From positions 26,748,427 to 26,812,426 of the forward strand of contig OX442315.1 of the NCBI GenBank assembly GCA_949358305.1: a DNA stretch of 64,000 nt. Reading direction: 5' to 3'. The notes under the pieces were generated by a model. The model did not search any database. It was not told the origin of the DNA and saw nothing but the letters and a program-made list of their open reading frames with translations. The stretch's first letter is position 1. Each line of letters starts with the position of its first letter. Of the stretch, positions 1-11,030 are shown piece after piece. The position numbers and the translations under genes were made by a program. Source of the DNA: Strigamia acuminata. Taxonomy: Eukaryota > Arthropoda > Chilopoda > Geophilomorpha > Linotaeniidae.

Positions 1-613
1 GAACAAAAAAAAAGTATAAGATGTTTATGTTCTCACTGCTGTGGTGGCGTTCTTAGCGATTCGAGTTTCAAAACCCTACGTCAAAAAGGTAGGGTTGGCC
101 AAACGCAGCCGCTGAGATCTCTGGGAATGTGAGTCAATGAAACAAACAAGAGTCGGAGGATCAATACATTTTAAGGATAGCAGAAGCAAGGAAAAGGTTT
201 AAAGCAGTGTTTGGACTCGTTGCAAAGATGGCACAACGTTGAGTGGAGCCATGGGAGTGATTATTGGCTCGTGTGTTCCTTCCGAACGAAGGGAACCTGT
301 TCAGATTGGACCACTTAGAAGACCATTTAGTTACACAGTATACGGTATGAAGAATTTTCAAGGCAATGTCAATTGTCAAAGCAAATAAGTGGTTGCCTTG
401 GAGATGCTGTTTAGATTGAATTCTCCATAACATGACCATCTTACATGATACTTATTTAGCCTAGTTTCATTTTTATTCCTTCCTGTCTTTTATTTATTTT
501 TTTTACGTTATTTTATGTGCTCAATTAATTAAATCGATATTTCCCTCTAAGTTGTTGTTGCATAACAGGTGTTTTTTTTTGTGATATTGGTTTGATTTTT
601 GTGTTATATTTAG

Positions 614-745
614 GTATCAAATGCCCAGTGTGCTCGAAGTTCGTTTTACCAGATGACGTGGAATGTCATTTAGTAATGTGCCTCACAAAACCGCGCATTA
701 ATTATAATGGTATACAATTATGTTTTTTTTAATTTGAAAATGAAT

Positions 746-777
<32 letters not shown>

Positions 778-1020
778 TTATTTTATTAGAGGATATTCTC
801 TCAGTTGATAAAGATGAATGTGTTATATGTTTCGATGATTTAAAGCAAGGAGACACCATAGCCAGGTTGCCTTGCCTTTGTATTTATCACAAAAGGTTTT
901 TACTTTTAATGTGTTATGTTAAATCCATATGTGTTTACATCATGTTTTTTTTTTAATTTTAGTTGCATAGATTCTTGGTTTGAAGTAAATCGGTCCTGTC
1001 CTGAGCATCCGGTCGGCTGA
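614..1020 (+). CDS. ZNRF1/2-type RING E3 ubiquitin ligase, C-terminal exons (5' part not found)
   Basis: Three exons can be read: 614-709, 790-895 and 963-1020 (stop TGA). Their phases match (1, then 2). The first encodes a short zinc finger beginning KCPVCSKFVLPDDVECH and ending LTKPRINYN. The second and third join into a RING finger running from DECVICFDDL through TIARLPCLCIYHKSCIDSW to SCPEHPVG. This arrangement of a short zinc finger, a RING and a C-terminal NRSCPEHP is diagnostic of ZNRF1/ZNRF2, membrane-associated E3 ligases that are N-myristoylated in vertebrates. The RING ligands C-x2-C, C-x-H, C-x2-D/C and the final C-P are visible. The N-terminal exon, which should start with a myristoylation signal MG, was not identified in bases 1-613. 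It may lie upstream of the window. The intron at 710-789 contains an ATT microsatellite. Confidence 0.87.
746..777. repeat. (ATT)n microsatellite
   Basis: About ten perfect ATT/TTA units lie inside an intron of the ZNRF-like gene, just before the 3' splice site. It gives a spurious poly-tyrosine reading frame. Confidence 0.9.
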
Positions 1021-2133
1021 CAGACATGGATAAAAATTATCTTCATCTATCAATGAATCATATGCCACGATCACATAAGATGGAACAAATCTTATCTGCA
1101 AACCTCTGATACAAATTAATTTAGATACTCGTTTCATTGCTAGACAAATTTTGTACATAGCTTGACACGGTACATGCTGTTATTTACTTCTAGGTACCAC
1201 TTTTTTGTTGATTAATTAAAATAGAATGGCCGCAATTTAAGTAACGCCATATAAAATGTGTCATGAAATTTTAGTGGAAAATTGGGGAATATAAATTGTG
1301 TGTGAATATCATGCATTGATTTTTTAAAAAAAAATGTTTTAAAATGAGTTAAATGTTAATGAAACTCCAGGAATGTTGAATTGATATTTTTGTTTAAATA
1401 ATACAAGTAATAAATATTTAAATATGTCAAAAGACAAACTAATATCGTTAAAAAACGTTACTGTTTGTGATTTGTGCAATTTCGACTGGTTGATGAGTAT
1501 TAGAAAATAATTCGTTTTGTGAAAAGTAAAAGAAAAATAATTATCATAATGTCTCGGTTTACAAGGAATTGCACTTCCCTTAACCAAACAAACTATCGAC
1601 CTACATTTGTGTTTAGCTCAATACAATTATTTCCAACTGGCCTAACATCACTTCCTTCCACCTTGGACAGCAAGATATACACAGTGTTATTAGTGTAATT
1701 CGACAAATCAACCAGTAAAAACAATAAAAGCCATTTTAATCAATTACTTTCTTAATTTTCTTGTACATGCCACAGCTACGTAAATGTTATTGATTAAAAA
1801 AGAGATTTTTCTGAAATGTTGTTAAAATGATCTGGTATTAAAGAATTAAATGCATTTGTCGTTTAAATGTCAATAACAATTTTGGAGTCGGTTTCTCTGC
1901 CCGTTATCCGAGTAATACAGTGAAGTTCCATCAGGGGGTGTTTTACAATCAAGTGCGTTATTTATTTAGCTCGTGTTATGCATTCTACATGTGTATTGTT
2001 GCAGACAGGCCTAATAAACCATTTATAAATTTTGAATTGCATTTGTCAGTCTTCTGCTTTTAAATGGAAGGGCAATCATTGTTGAATCCACCAGAACCTT
2101 TTCAACGACCATCGTGAAACTGGGATTGATAAA
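1021..2133. other. Gene-free spacer between ZNRF-like and Snail/Scratch-like genes
   Basis: AT-rich sequence with no supported exon. It should hold the 3' UTR of the ZNRF-like gene and the promoter of the zinc-finger gene. Short reading frames on both strands have no recognisable domain. Confidence 0.5.
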
Positions 2134-3592
2134 ATGCCGCACTGTTTTTTGATGAGTGTGCGAAATTATCAAAATACGAGTCAGTTACACAGAAATAATG
2201 GTAAGTTAGCAGCGTTTTTAAATTCCAGAATAGTTGTGAATGGCCACCGAATGTTTGATGACTATAGGCTCACTATCGTGTCGAAAAATAACAATCAAGA
2301 GAACTTTACTCTTAAAAGGAAGTAATATCGTTTTCCTTGTGGTTCTTTTACTCGAACGACGAATTAAAAATGTGAATAAATTAATTTTGGCCGATAGAAC
2401 ATTAGAATGATTGAAAAGGTTATTTCGGAACGAAAAAAATAATTGGTATTGTTTTCCTTAGTTTTCACGTTGAATAGATACGGAAATAAATGAATAGTTT
2501 CTGTATTGAAATAATAATAATAATCTACTTTTTATCGTTCAAAAACTTTAATTCTTTATCATTAGCGATAGCGAGCGGATATGAGAAATAAAATGTCAAA
2601 GGTTCGTGGTTCGGCTGGAATAAACAACTCATTCTATTTTCGTTTTAAATTATTTGAAATTGATTAGTATTTTAAAAGTATTTAAAATTAAAAATTTTAA
2701 ATTTTAAAATTTAAATTTTGCTCGAAGGTGTGGATAACGATGGTCCACTTCTCACGACAAGATCAGGTCGAGTTATTCGTCGACCAACAGCTCAATCGGC
2801 AGATCGAAACTTCAGGAAAGACATGCGACCACATTCGTGGAGTGGATTGCCAATAGTTACACGGTACCTGTTGCTTCAGCGAGGCTCCCGCCTTCGCCTA
2901 ATGGAAGATTGCGGCCTACACATTGCATCGATGCACGCAGGAGACGCTCAAGAGACAACTATTTCAATCGAACAGCGGCATTTAGTTGTTAAGAAAACCC
3001 CTAATCCTAGCGAACTTGTCCAAACGACTATGCCTATCGCCTTACCCACGACTAGTACATCTTTACCACCTGTGTTCAATTGTGTCCAGTGCAACAGGGT
3101 ATTCGCTTCTCTGGCCGCTTTCAATGCACATCAACGGGTGCATTACAAGCCCACTAAATATCTGTGTCCTTATTGCCCAAAAGTGTTTGCCAGGTCGTGG
3201 CTATTAAAAGGACATTTAAGAGTGCACACGGGTGAACGACCTTTTCACTGCCATTACGAAGGGTGCAATAAGGCTTTTGCTGACAGGTAATTTCTGTTAA
3301 AAGAAACGAAAATGTATTTGTGTTTTTGCTTGTAAGCGAAATAAACAATAATATTAAAGTGTGTTCATTATATGATACGATACGGTAATTTTTGATAACA
3401 TTTTATTACATTAGATCGAATCTTCGCGCACACGAACTGATCCACACGCAAAGCAGTAAACGATGGAAATGCCCGGTGTGCGGTAAACTATTTGCTCAGA
3501 AGAGATACCTACACAAACATTTAACCGAGGTGTGCAAAGGAGCCATGGGCAGAAGAATGGAGGCGGTTCTGGTCCAGGTTCCGACACGTTAG
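2134..3592 (+). CDS. Snail/Scratch-type C2H2 zinc-finger repressor with SNAG-like N-terminus
   Basis: Predicted exons are 2134-2200, 2728-3286 and 3415-3592 (stop TAG). Exon 1 starts [13 protein letters not shown], resembling the SNAG repressor box (MPRSFLVKK in the family). It ends at AATG|GTAAGT in phase 1. The exon 2 acceptor at CGAAG|GT restores the frame, and exon 2 joins exon 3 inside ...KAFADR|SNLRAH. Exons 2 and 3 encode four fingers: [10 protein letters not shown]..., [40 protein letters not shown] (C-x4-C), and a last C2HC finger [10 protein letters not shown]...HLTEVC. The WLLxGH, ADRSNLRAH and terminal C2HC features are hallmarks of the Snail superfamily (Snail, Scratch), nuclear E-box-binding repressors. 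The linker ([11 protein letters not shown], then a low-complexity stretch) is not conserved with what I know. The exon 1 link rests on phase and the SNAG likeness. A different first exon is possible. The weakest splice site is the exon 2 acceptor, which has a poor pyrimidine tract. Confidence 0.7.
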
Positions 3593-6500
3593 AATTGTTA
3601 TAAATAGTGAGATAGATAGCTGGTTAATTTATAGGAAAAAAAAATTGTACTTTTTACTTAGTTGTGTTTTATTATACTTTACAATAATGGAATGCTGTGA
3701 ATAGAATGTCTGGCTGGCTGGACATGAAATGAGAAAGAGAAAAACTTAAATTCTAACTGGGTGAATAGAGGTTGGATTTATTTCCAGTTTTTAATAAAGT
3801 TCGAATCATGAATCTGACCTAAGTATAATCACAATTTTTGTCAGGGATGTTTCTAGGCAATAAATAATGAGAAATTGTAAACACATTACTTTTTGATATG
3901 TATATTTTCTTTTTTATATTTTTTTTTTCAAATCTCGAGTACGTAGAATGAAAAAATTATTTATCAAATATTGATATATATTTTAAGTTGAATATATTGT
4001 AAATTTGCGAGAGAAAACGCTTGAAAACGCACGAAGCTCATATTTTATTAATCAAGTTTCGTAATTATTTTCTATACTTAAACATAAAAAAATTCTTTCA
4101 GAACTTGTATATATACTTAATTTCATTTTTGTATACTAAATAATAGCATTTTTTATTTACCTATTAATTTAAGCTGCAAATCGAAATTAATTTTAAAAAA
4201 AATATGTATATTTTAAAGGAATTTAGAATGAAATGAAGAAAGCGATATTTAAACGAGTTTTTCATTGAATTAGTGTGTTAATAAATAATTTAGCTAGATA
4301 TACTTTTAATAATCGAATGCCTTGTCAAATTCTTATCATTTTAAAGGAGCAAAATCTAAGATACACCTATATATTTCTTAAGAAACAGTTTAAACATTGC
4401 CACTTACTGCACATTTTCTCCTTGAGTCTTGATTAGAGCACTTTTGCTTGACGACGATAAATCGACAATGAATTGCAACAAATTACGTTACAATGCGTTG
4501 TGTGAAAAGACAACACCGTGGTATTGTAAAAACACAATAATACCTCATTAGTTATTACTCACGAGCTGTTCACCCGCAGAGATGTAAATTAATAAAAAAA
4601 ATTCGCTATTTTCTCCCTTTTAACTACATTTAATAAAAAAAAATAACCACACCATTCGAAAGAGGACCAAAACTTACATCTAAACAATATGTTTCCAAAG
4701 TATTTCATTCAAATTTCCTTTTTTCTCTCTCACCAAATTACAGTTACATTACATACATTACATTTTCAAATTTTCAAATTTCAAATTTCTTTATGCGGTC
4801 GCCGACATTGGTCAAGAGACTAGTATGTCAATCATTCGTCACTTTCGGTTTTAAAACTATCGCACAAGATGGCGTTACGTTAAATGAATAAATGAAGAAA
4901 TGAATAAATAAATAAAGACGGAAGTCACCCGTCCTAGGCATGATATCATTTAAGCTTGTTCGTCAACCACTGATTAAATCTGTAAAAACACAGATGGTGA
5001 ATTTGCTGCTATTTTCAATGCATCCTGCTGACATACAGTATCGTTTTCATTCAGCCTTCAAGTTTTCTAAATAAATAAAAACAAAACTCCTTTTTCTGAT
5101 TTTAAAATTTTAAACGGAGCTTAGAAAAAAAGATTTTTACTCAAGCAAAATTATTTTCCCAGATTATTCGATTTATTATTGTTACTTCTAATATTAAATC
5201 AAACGTCTAACACTAGTGCGCATCAATTTTAAAACAAAATCAAAGCGAGTGCAATGCTTGCGTTATTTTGCATAACAAAGAATTCTTTAATATATAACTT
5301 CCGTTAGACATACACAGGAAATAGTCTTATCAGGTAATGACATGTGGTTAACAAGTTAAAATAACATTTTCACTTGTTAATTTCAAACTGGAAATGTATG
5401 ATTTAATTTTTTGTCTGACGGAAAAAACTGCCGATGACGAATTCACTTTGTATTTAGAATAAGAGAAGTACTCTCAGCAAAATTGGTAAACATCTATTCA
5501 AAGTTTAGGGAAATAAAAAAAAAAGAAATTTAATCGAATGTCAAAACGAAGCTACAAGGCGAGAGAGAGGGTGGAGAGAAGGTCAGGAAAGGGGGAATGT
5601 TTTCTCTCACTATACGTAATCTGACACCACTTTACCACAGAATGAGGTATGTTATTCTGTGACTCTACTACTAACATTGCCGTAAAATATGGCAGGGTCA
5701 TGACCAAGGACTTGGTGCCTGGTTGAGTTTGTATAAAAATTGATCAAACATTTTCAGAGTTAAACGGACTTGCTTAACTGTTTTTATTTAATTCTTTACT
5801 TTCGTGAACAAATAAAATTTGATTTGAAGCAAACAGAAAAAATAAAACTGCATTTGCGTTAAATAGTGAATAAATTCTCACTTGTGTGCATCAAATTGAA
5901 TCCAGGCTATGTTTACTATTCTTAACTTTAAATATTTATTTTATGACTTATAGATGTGTATTTTTTAATACTTCCGTTCCGACGTGGAGGAAATCAAAAA
6001 GGTATTTTAAAATAAGTTTTAAAATTACGGTATTAAAATTATTACACTGTATTTTTAAAAATAAATAAAAGCATGAGCATTCTGGGCAGCAATAAAACAT
6101 ACAACATACACTTAAAAGAACAGAAAAAAGCATTATACATTTTGTCAGCACGCACTTTTACGTTGTAAAGAATGTTTTCTAACAAAATTTTGTTAGGCGG
6201 GATATGATGTGGTCTCAATACGCGGCCTAAAGGTTAAGTTGCCACTGCTACCCGATTGTAATTCGGTTTAAAAAAAATCAAAATATTCATAACGTAAAAA
6301 TAAATTAATATCGGTACTGTTATGAAAATAGTTCTTTTTTATGAGATCGTGAAACTTAAAGAAATTTGATGAGTTCCGATCTGAATGAAATATTAAACTG
6401 AAAGGTTGGAAATGCAAGAGGATTTCCCTAATCATTTATATGTGACTATTATTACCTGCCACAAGGAAACGTACGTTTTCCTTTTTGGTGTTGTTGTAAA

Positions 6501-7174
6501 CTCGTACACCCTTTGATATTAAAAAATATTTAACGTTCTTTTTCTACATAATGTTATGGTGACATTAAATCAATTTATTGAAGCTATTAGGGCACAAATT
6601 ACGGGATAAATTATAGTGTACAAAACGGATTCAGTAAATAAGGTAATCACGACTCCGTATAAAATCAATTACGACTCGCTCGTAAAGTTACACATTTTTG
6701 GTTTGACAGTTCAAAAAGGGTCAAACAAGATTGTAAGTTGATTCCGGAATGTTCTCCTCTTGCCTGCTGTTCTAAAAAAATAATAAACAAGATCTTCGTT
6801 CAAGCAACGGGTCATCTGAGATTTTAGTGACTCAATTTTTATGCGTTTATATAATACAATTCGATTCCGAGTGAAACTCGAGAAAATGAGGTCATTTTTA
6901 GCGGGTGCTAAAAATTCTTCGGTTATGAAAATCAAAACTGGTAATTGCTGTGTAAGATTTGAACACAAAAAAAAATAGCAAATACATTTAGCTTATTTGA
7001 GGATTTGAATTAGAATTTTCTTCAATCGGCATTCAACCAAATTTCAATAGAAACTTTTCAGGGTCGCAGCGCACGCAGCCTGTTGCTACGCACGGCATGG
7101 ATTTTTTCCGACGAACGCATGCAGTTCCCAGAGCAACTTAGACGCTAGTAACGATTGAGCTCTAATATTTATTA
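3593..7174. other. Long AT-rich intergenic region
   Basis: No exon with recognisable protein similarity was found on either strand. It contains many A/T runs, a GAGA-like stretch near 5561-5590, a perfect 18-bp palindrome at 6179-6196 (CTAACAAAATTTTGTTAG), and a higher-GC patch around 7060-7150. The small open frames here (for example 5886-6068 and 6711-6968) look fortuitous. Confidence 0.5.
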
Positions 7175-7567
7175 AATTTAATTTAATAATTTCAATTTAA
7201 CAAATATCAATTTTTAATTTAAAACATAATATCAATTTTTCAATTTAAAATATAATTTCAGGTTTACAATTTAAAATATAATTTCAATTTTACAATTTAA
7301 AATATAATTTCAACTTTACAATTTAAAATATAATTTCAATTTTACAATTTAAAACATAATTTCAATTTTACAATTTAAAACATAATTTCAATTTTACAAT
7401 TTAAAACATAATTTCAATTTTACAATTTAAAACAATTTCAATTTACATTTAAAACATGATTTCAATTGTACAATTAAAACATGATTTCAATTATCCGATA
7501 AAAACACAATTTCAATTTTACAATTAAAAACACAATTTCAATTTCTCAATTGAAAACATAATTTCAA
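7175..7567. repeat. 26-bp AT-rich minisatellite
   Basis: About 14 head-to-tail copies of a 26-bp unit of the form AATTTAAAACATAATTTCAA plus TTTTAC. The central copies are near-perfect. Outer copies are degenerate and show indels, and a C/T change (ACATAA versus ATATAA) separates the left and right copies. It directly precedes the IRF-like segmental duplication. Confidence 0.9.
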
Positions 7568-7813
7568 ACAAACATAAATATTCGTAATACAATAGCAAAC
7601 TTTACGTAAAATGTAATTTAAAAAACTTAGCTTCAAGTCGAACTTCGGTTAAGTCGACCAACAGTGTTGATGACTTTATTACCTTTTAAAAAATTTTGTC
7701 ATTTGACGTTTTCCTATGACCTAACAAAGAAACAAAGAAACCAAAAAAAAAAACATTTCATCACCAAACCTTAAAAAACGTTCTAGGCAAACGAATAATA
7801 AATACCTCAAAGA

Positions 7814-8510
7814 CTAAATGATGGTGGCATTGTTCAAAGCATCCAAAAGCAAGGCATTCGGATCACAAGATCCATTGAATAGGTAAGGGTCTTCAGGAAT
7901 ACTCGAAAAAAAATCTGATTGATCATACCCACTGTCTTCTTCATCCTTCATGCAAACATTAACATCAGGCAATATAACTAAAAGACACAATTATAAAAAA
8001 AAACGTTAAACATTACGAAATTAAAAATATTAATTAAGTTTTCAGTTAAATACATTCACTATCCTCGAATTTTGAAAGAACAGGAATATCCTTTTCTTCC
8101 TTCACACACGTTATTTTGCTTCCTTCGGGAATCTTTAGAAGTTCATATAACTTTGCGTTTTTTGTGCGACTATTTTTTATTTCTCTCAGCCCAGTTTCTT
8201 TATTCAAAGCGGTTCGCAAACGCGCTTTCCAGGCTACGTATTGTTTGTCATCGCCTTTCCGAAAACTACCCTGCATAGTAATGTAATCCTTTCAAATATA
8301 GTTTGTTAATTTTTCTCACGCTACTTTACTTAAGTTTATATAGTATTTTCTTACTTTGATAAATGCTGATTCGTTTTCAGTCCAAGTTTTGCACTTTTGA
8401 CGAGGCCAAGGGAGCCAAAAGAGATTATTCTCTTTTTCGCACCATTTAAATTTACCTGAATTTAGGCTCGCGATTACCCATTTCATCAGCTTTTTCTCTT
8501 TACGCGGCAT
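7814..8510 (-). CDS. IRF-like DNA-binding-domain protein A (about 184 aa)
   Basis: Exons on the minus strand are 8510-8355, 8288-8054 and 7977-7814 (stop TAG), totalling 555 nt in frame. The first 110 or so residues read like an interferon-regulatory-factor DNA-binding domain. They show a tryptophan cluster (KWV..., GKFKW, FWLPWPR, KTW, AWK) followed by the recognition-helix motif WKARLRTALNK, which parallels WKxxxRCALN of IRFs. The segment NAKLYELLKIPEGSK parallels the xxKVYRLLP end of the domain. The tail is acidic (KDEEDSGYDQSDFF...) and there is no room for an IRF association domain. A non-coding 5' exon ending at 8607 is likely, since the ATG directly follows a 3' splice site (TTTTCAATAG|ATG). 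Function is inferred: a nuclear DNA-binding factor for GAAA-type elements, either activating through the acidic tail or competing with larger IRFs. The His of the PW(K)H motif is replaced by Arg. Confidence 0.72.
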
Positions 8511-8767
8511 CTATTGAAAATTAAACAATTTGATGAAATATCTCGAGACAGTTTCACCATTTCTTGCAATCCCTTCATTTTAGCTCGCATTTAAGAGTTT
8601 TCGTACCTTTCAAGCTGTTCGTTGAAATAATATAAAATTTGCCGTTGATAACTGCATAAACTTTTGCTCTCGGACCGCTTAACACTTTGTACATATGCGC
8701 GCCCTCACGAGGGAATACCCCTTTACCGACTAAACAATACTCATGCGCATATGCGAGTGGCTCGCTT

Positions 8768-8780
8768 GTTGCTTAGCAAC
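8768..8780. promoter_or_regulatory. RFX-type X-box upstream of IRF-like A
   Basis: GTTGCTTAGCAAC, an inverted repeat of the RFX half-site (GTTGC / GCAAC). It lies about 160 bp upstream of the donor of the presumed 5' UTR exon of gene A and is embedded in a block conserved with gene B. Confidence 0.55.
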
Positions 8781-9184
8781 GCCTCCCCAAGTCCAGGGCG
8801 GAAATATATTATCAAATAAAATAATTAAACTCAAAAAATTCAAGTTTTTATTTTTTTATTATTAAGTTACATAACTGCCATCATCTTGCATGCTTTGCCT
8901 TTTAACGACGCCACTTTTTTTTTCTTTGTCAGTAGTATCTGAAAAAACGTCGGGATAGTTCTCGTATGTTACGTGTTTAATGACCCGAAAGTCACATGTG
9001 CGATTCGACTGTTCGAGAAAAACAAAGTTCGGGGATTCCCCGTTGCACAGTTCAACCAATCAGAATGCGAATTTATGACATAATCTAGGTAGTGATTCAA
9101 TTTCGTGTGGCGATCGGTCTTATTTTTAAAATAAAATGTGGAATTAAAATTTTTTTGCTTCGATTAATTTATTTTCTCCAACAT

Positions 9185-9460
9185 TTGGCTCGGGAACCAC
9201 GAAAAGAGAAAAAGCTAATGAAGTGGGTAAATGAGCGCCTAAATACCGGCAAATTTGAATTGTGCCTTTTAGAAGGAAAATTTTCTCTTTTGGCTCCCGT
9301 GCGTGACCTCGTAAATAAAGTACAACTTTGAGTAAGAACTAACCCGAGTTCATCGAAGAAAATATTACCGTATATATAAAGATGCAGGGAAATTTCCGAA
9401 AGTAAAGAAACTGGGATAAGAGAAATTAAAAACGAAAATGGACTTGGTCAACATATTCAC
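9185..9460 (+). pseudogene. Decayed inverted IRF-like relic
   Basis: The plus strand reads PRKEKKLMKWVNERLNTGKFEL, close to exon 1 of the two intact IRF-like genes on the other strand. It then degrades: the FWLPWPR segment is scrambled to FSLLAPVRD and a stop follows at about 9329-9331. Traces of the exon 1 end (GAGTTCATCGA near 9345) and of exon 2 (AAAGATGCAGGGAAATTTCC near 9380) remain, with the intron almost gone. It lies head-to-head with gene A across a shared CCAAT-containing block, so it was probably once divergently transcribed from the same promoter region. It is not functional as read. Confidence 0.7.
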
Positions 9461-10106
9461 ACGATTGATTTATAAATTGCATTGCAATGTATCGCTCAGG
9501 TCAGGCCTAGTTAGTACGAAATGAGGACGAAATGAGGAAAACAAAACGTGAATAGCATGTGGACAAAACGAAAAAATTAAAATCTAAAAATCTAAAATAA
9601 TCGAAAAACTAAAATAAAAACTACTAACCAAATACAGGAGTTTAAAAATTGAAGAAAGAAAAAAATAAAATAAATAAATTTACTATATAAAGGAAGGATC
9701 TTTCATTTTTTTAAAGTAAATTAACGTAGCTGTTGTCAACAGCTGGACGCAATAATCCATACATGCGGTGAAGGAAACAAAAGGCTTCGGAGGGGAGGGG
9801 GCACAGGGTTAGTTTGGTAATTGACAGGAATCGATGGAAACCAAAAACTCTAGGTAAGTTTGTGAACTGAACTAATCATTTAATTTTTAATTCTATTCTT
9901 TTTACAATCACCAAGTCTTCTCTTTTTGAGAAACATCATTTGCATTTTTTTACAGTTACAAATGCTATGTTTATAATAAAAAATATATCCAATTGGATTC
10001 GCCACATCCCATTTCTAGTGCCATCATCAAATTGTTATAAATGATAGAGGGTGGAGCCCTCGCCAAGTAAGATTGGCTAGGTTACCTTTTCTGGTGATAA
10101 AGACAT

Positions 10107-10143
10107 GGGGGGGTGGAGAGGAGAGAAGGGGGGGGGGGAGGAG
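10107..10143 (+). other. G-rich tract, possible G-quadruplex
   Basis: A run of seven G, then GG-rich GGAGAGGAGAGAA, then a run of eleven G and GGAGG. This is strongly purine-skewed in an otherwise AT-rich region. Confidence 0.5.
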
Positions 10144-10492
10144 ACACCACATGGGGTAGCATTGGTGGGTCCACAGACAAGTCAGGAATGAAATAATCTC
10201 CACTGCTATTGGTCGGGTTTGTTATATCCTCATCCTCATTATTCGCTTTCAGCGCTGTCAAACGATCAATAATATTTGAAATTAGTCAAATTAAATTTCA
10301 ATTTGTATCAATTCACACGGACCCTGTTGGAAATCACTGGATTGAAACAAACACAACAGTCGCAACAAGTTTAAGATTAAAAGAATTTTATTCAAACAAA
10401 ATTCACTGGTTATATAATTCAACACTTAGCCCGATTGGCTGTTACACAAAACGCATCAAACCTTTACAAAACTTTACAAAACTTTACATCTA

Positions 10493-10509
10493 AGTGCCCC
10501 CTGGCGGTG
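10493..10509 (-). promoter_or_regulatory. CTCF-like motif between duplicated units
   Basis: The minus strand reads CACCGCCAGGGGGCACT, close to the animal CTCF consensus (CCxCxAGGGGGC). It lies between the two IRF-like duplication units. Motif match only. Confidence 0.3.
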
Positions 10510-11030
10510 TGTTGACGTCCGTGCAACATAATGCACAAAAGACCTAGCAAAGGGACAGAACGGTAGATCACTCTGCTCACCCATTCTGTGTTCTTGAAAT
10601 TTCAGTTTTTCAAACTGTTTTAATTTAAATTCCGAATAAACTAAATATCAGTTTGGAAAATCCGGAAATAACTCAATGGGTCATGTGTATTGCGTTTACA
10701 TACGTAACTCAATTTTATTCTGAATGAAATTTGAGTAATGAGTGTGAGGTGACATTTGTTGATTAAAAACATAATTCCATATAAATTCATAATAAAATTC
10801 GTAAATACAGTGCAATAAAAACACAAAATCTGGCACCTGCAGATAATTGATCACAGTGCATTAAAACATTTAAAAATCTGGTTTTAAGTCGAATATCGGT
10901 TAAGTCGACCAACGGTGTTGATGACTCACCCTTTTAAATAAATTGTCATTTCACGTTTTCCGATCACCACCTTTAACAGGAAAACATTTAATTACCAGCT
11001 GTCAATAAAGTCAAACAAATAATAAATACC

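Larger units (their letters stand above)
7620..9150. repeat. Segmental duplication unit 1 (IRF-like gene A and its promoter)
   Basis: This stretch is alignable by eye with unit 2 (about 10,870-12,650). Shared landmarks in the same order are a downstream block with GGTTAAGTCGACCAAC, three coding exons of almost identical length, a 5' UTR exon, a GTTGCTTAGCAACGCCTCC promoter block, and a distal block with CACATGTGCGATTC, CCAATCAG and TTGTGGCGATCG (CGTGTGGCGATCG here). The offset is about 3.3 kb and the copies have diverged, so the duplication is not recent. Confidence 0.8.
9461..10870. other. Spacer between the two IRF-like duplication units
   Basis: No supported gene. It contains two G-rich tracts (about 9790-9808 and 10,107-10,143) that could form quadruplexes, short CTTTACAAAA repeats at about 10,460-10,488, and a CTCF-like motif at 10,493-10,509. 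A 94-codon open frame at 10,209-10,493 has no recognisable domain and is not called. Confidence 0.5.

Noticed and set aside
1-613. First exon of the ZNRF-like gene
   Set aside because: A frame near 251-388 (MGVIIGSC...) starts MG, as a myristoylated ZNRF should, but it has no clean donor or family likeness, so it was not called.
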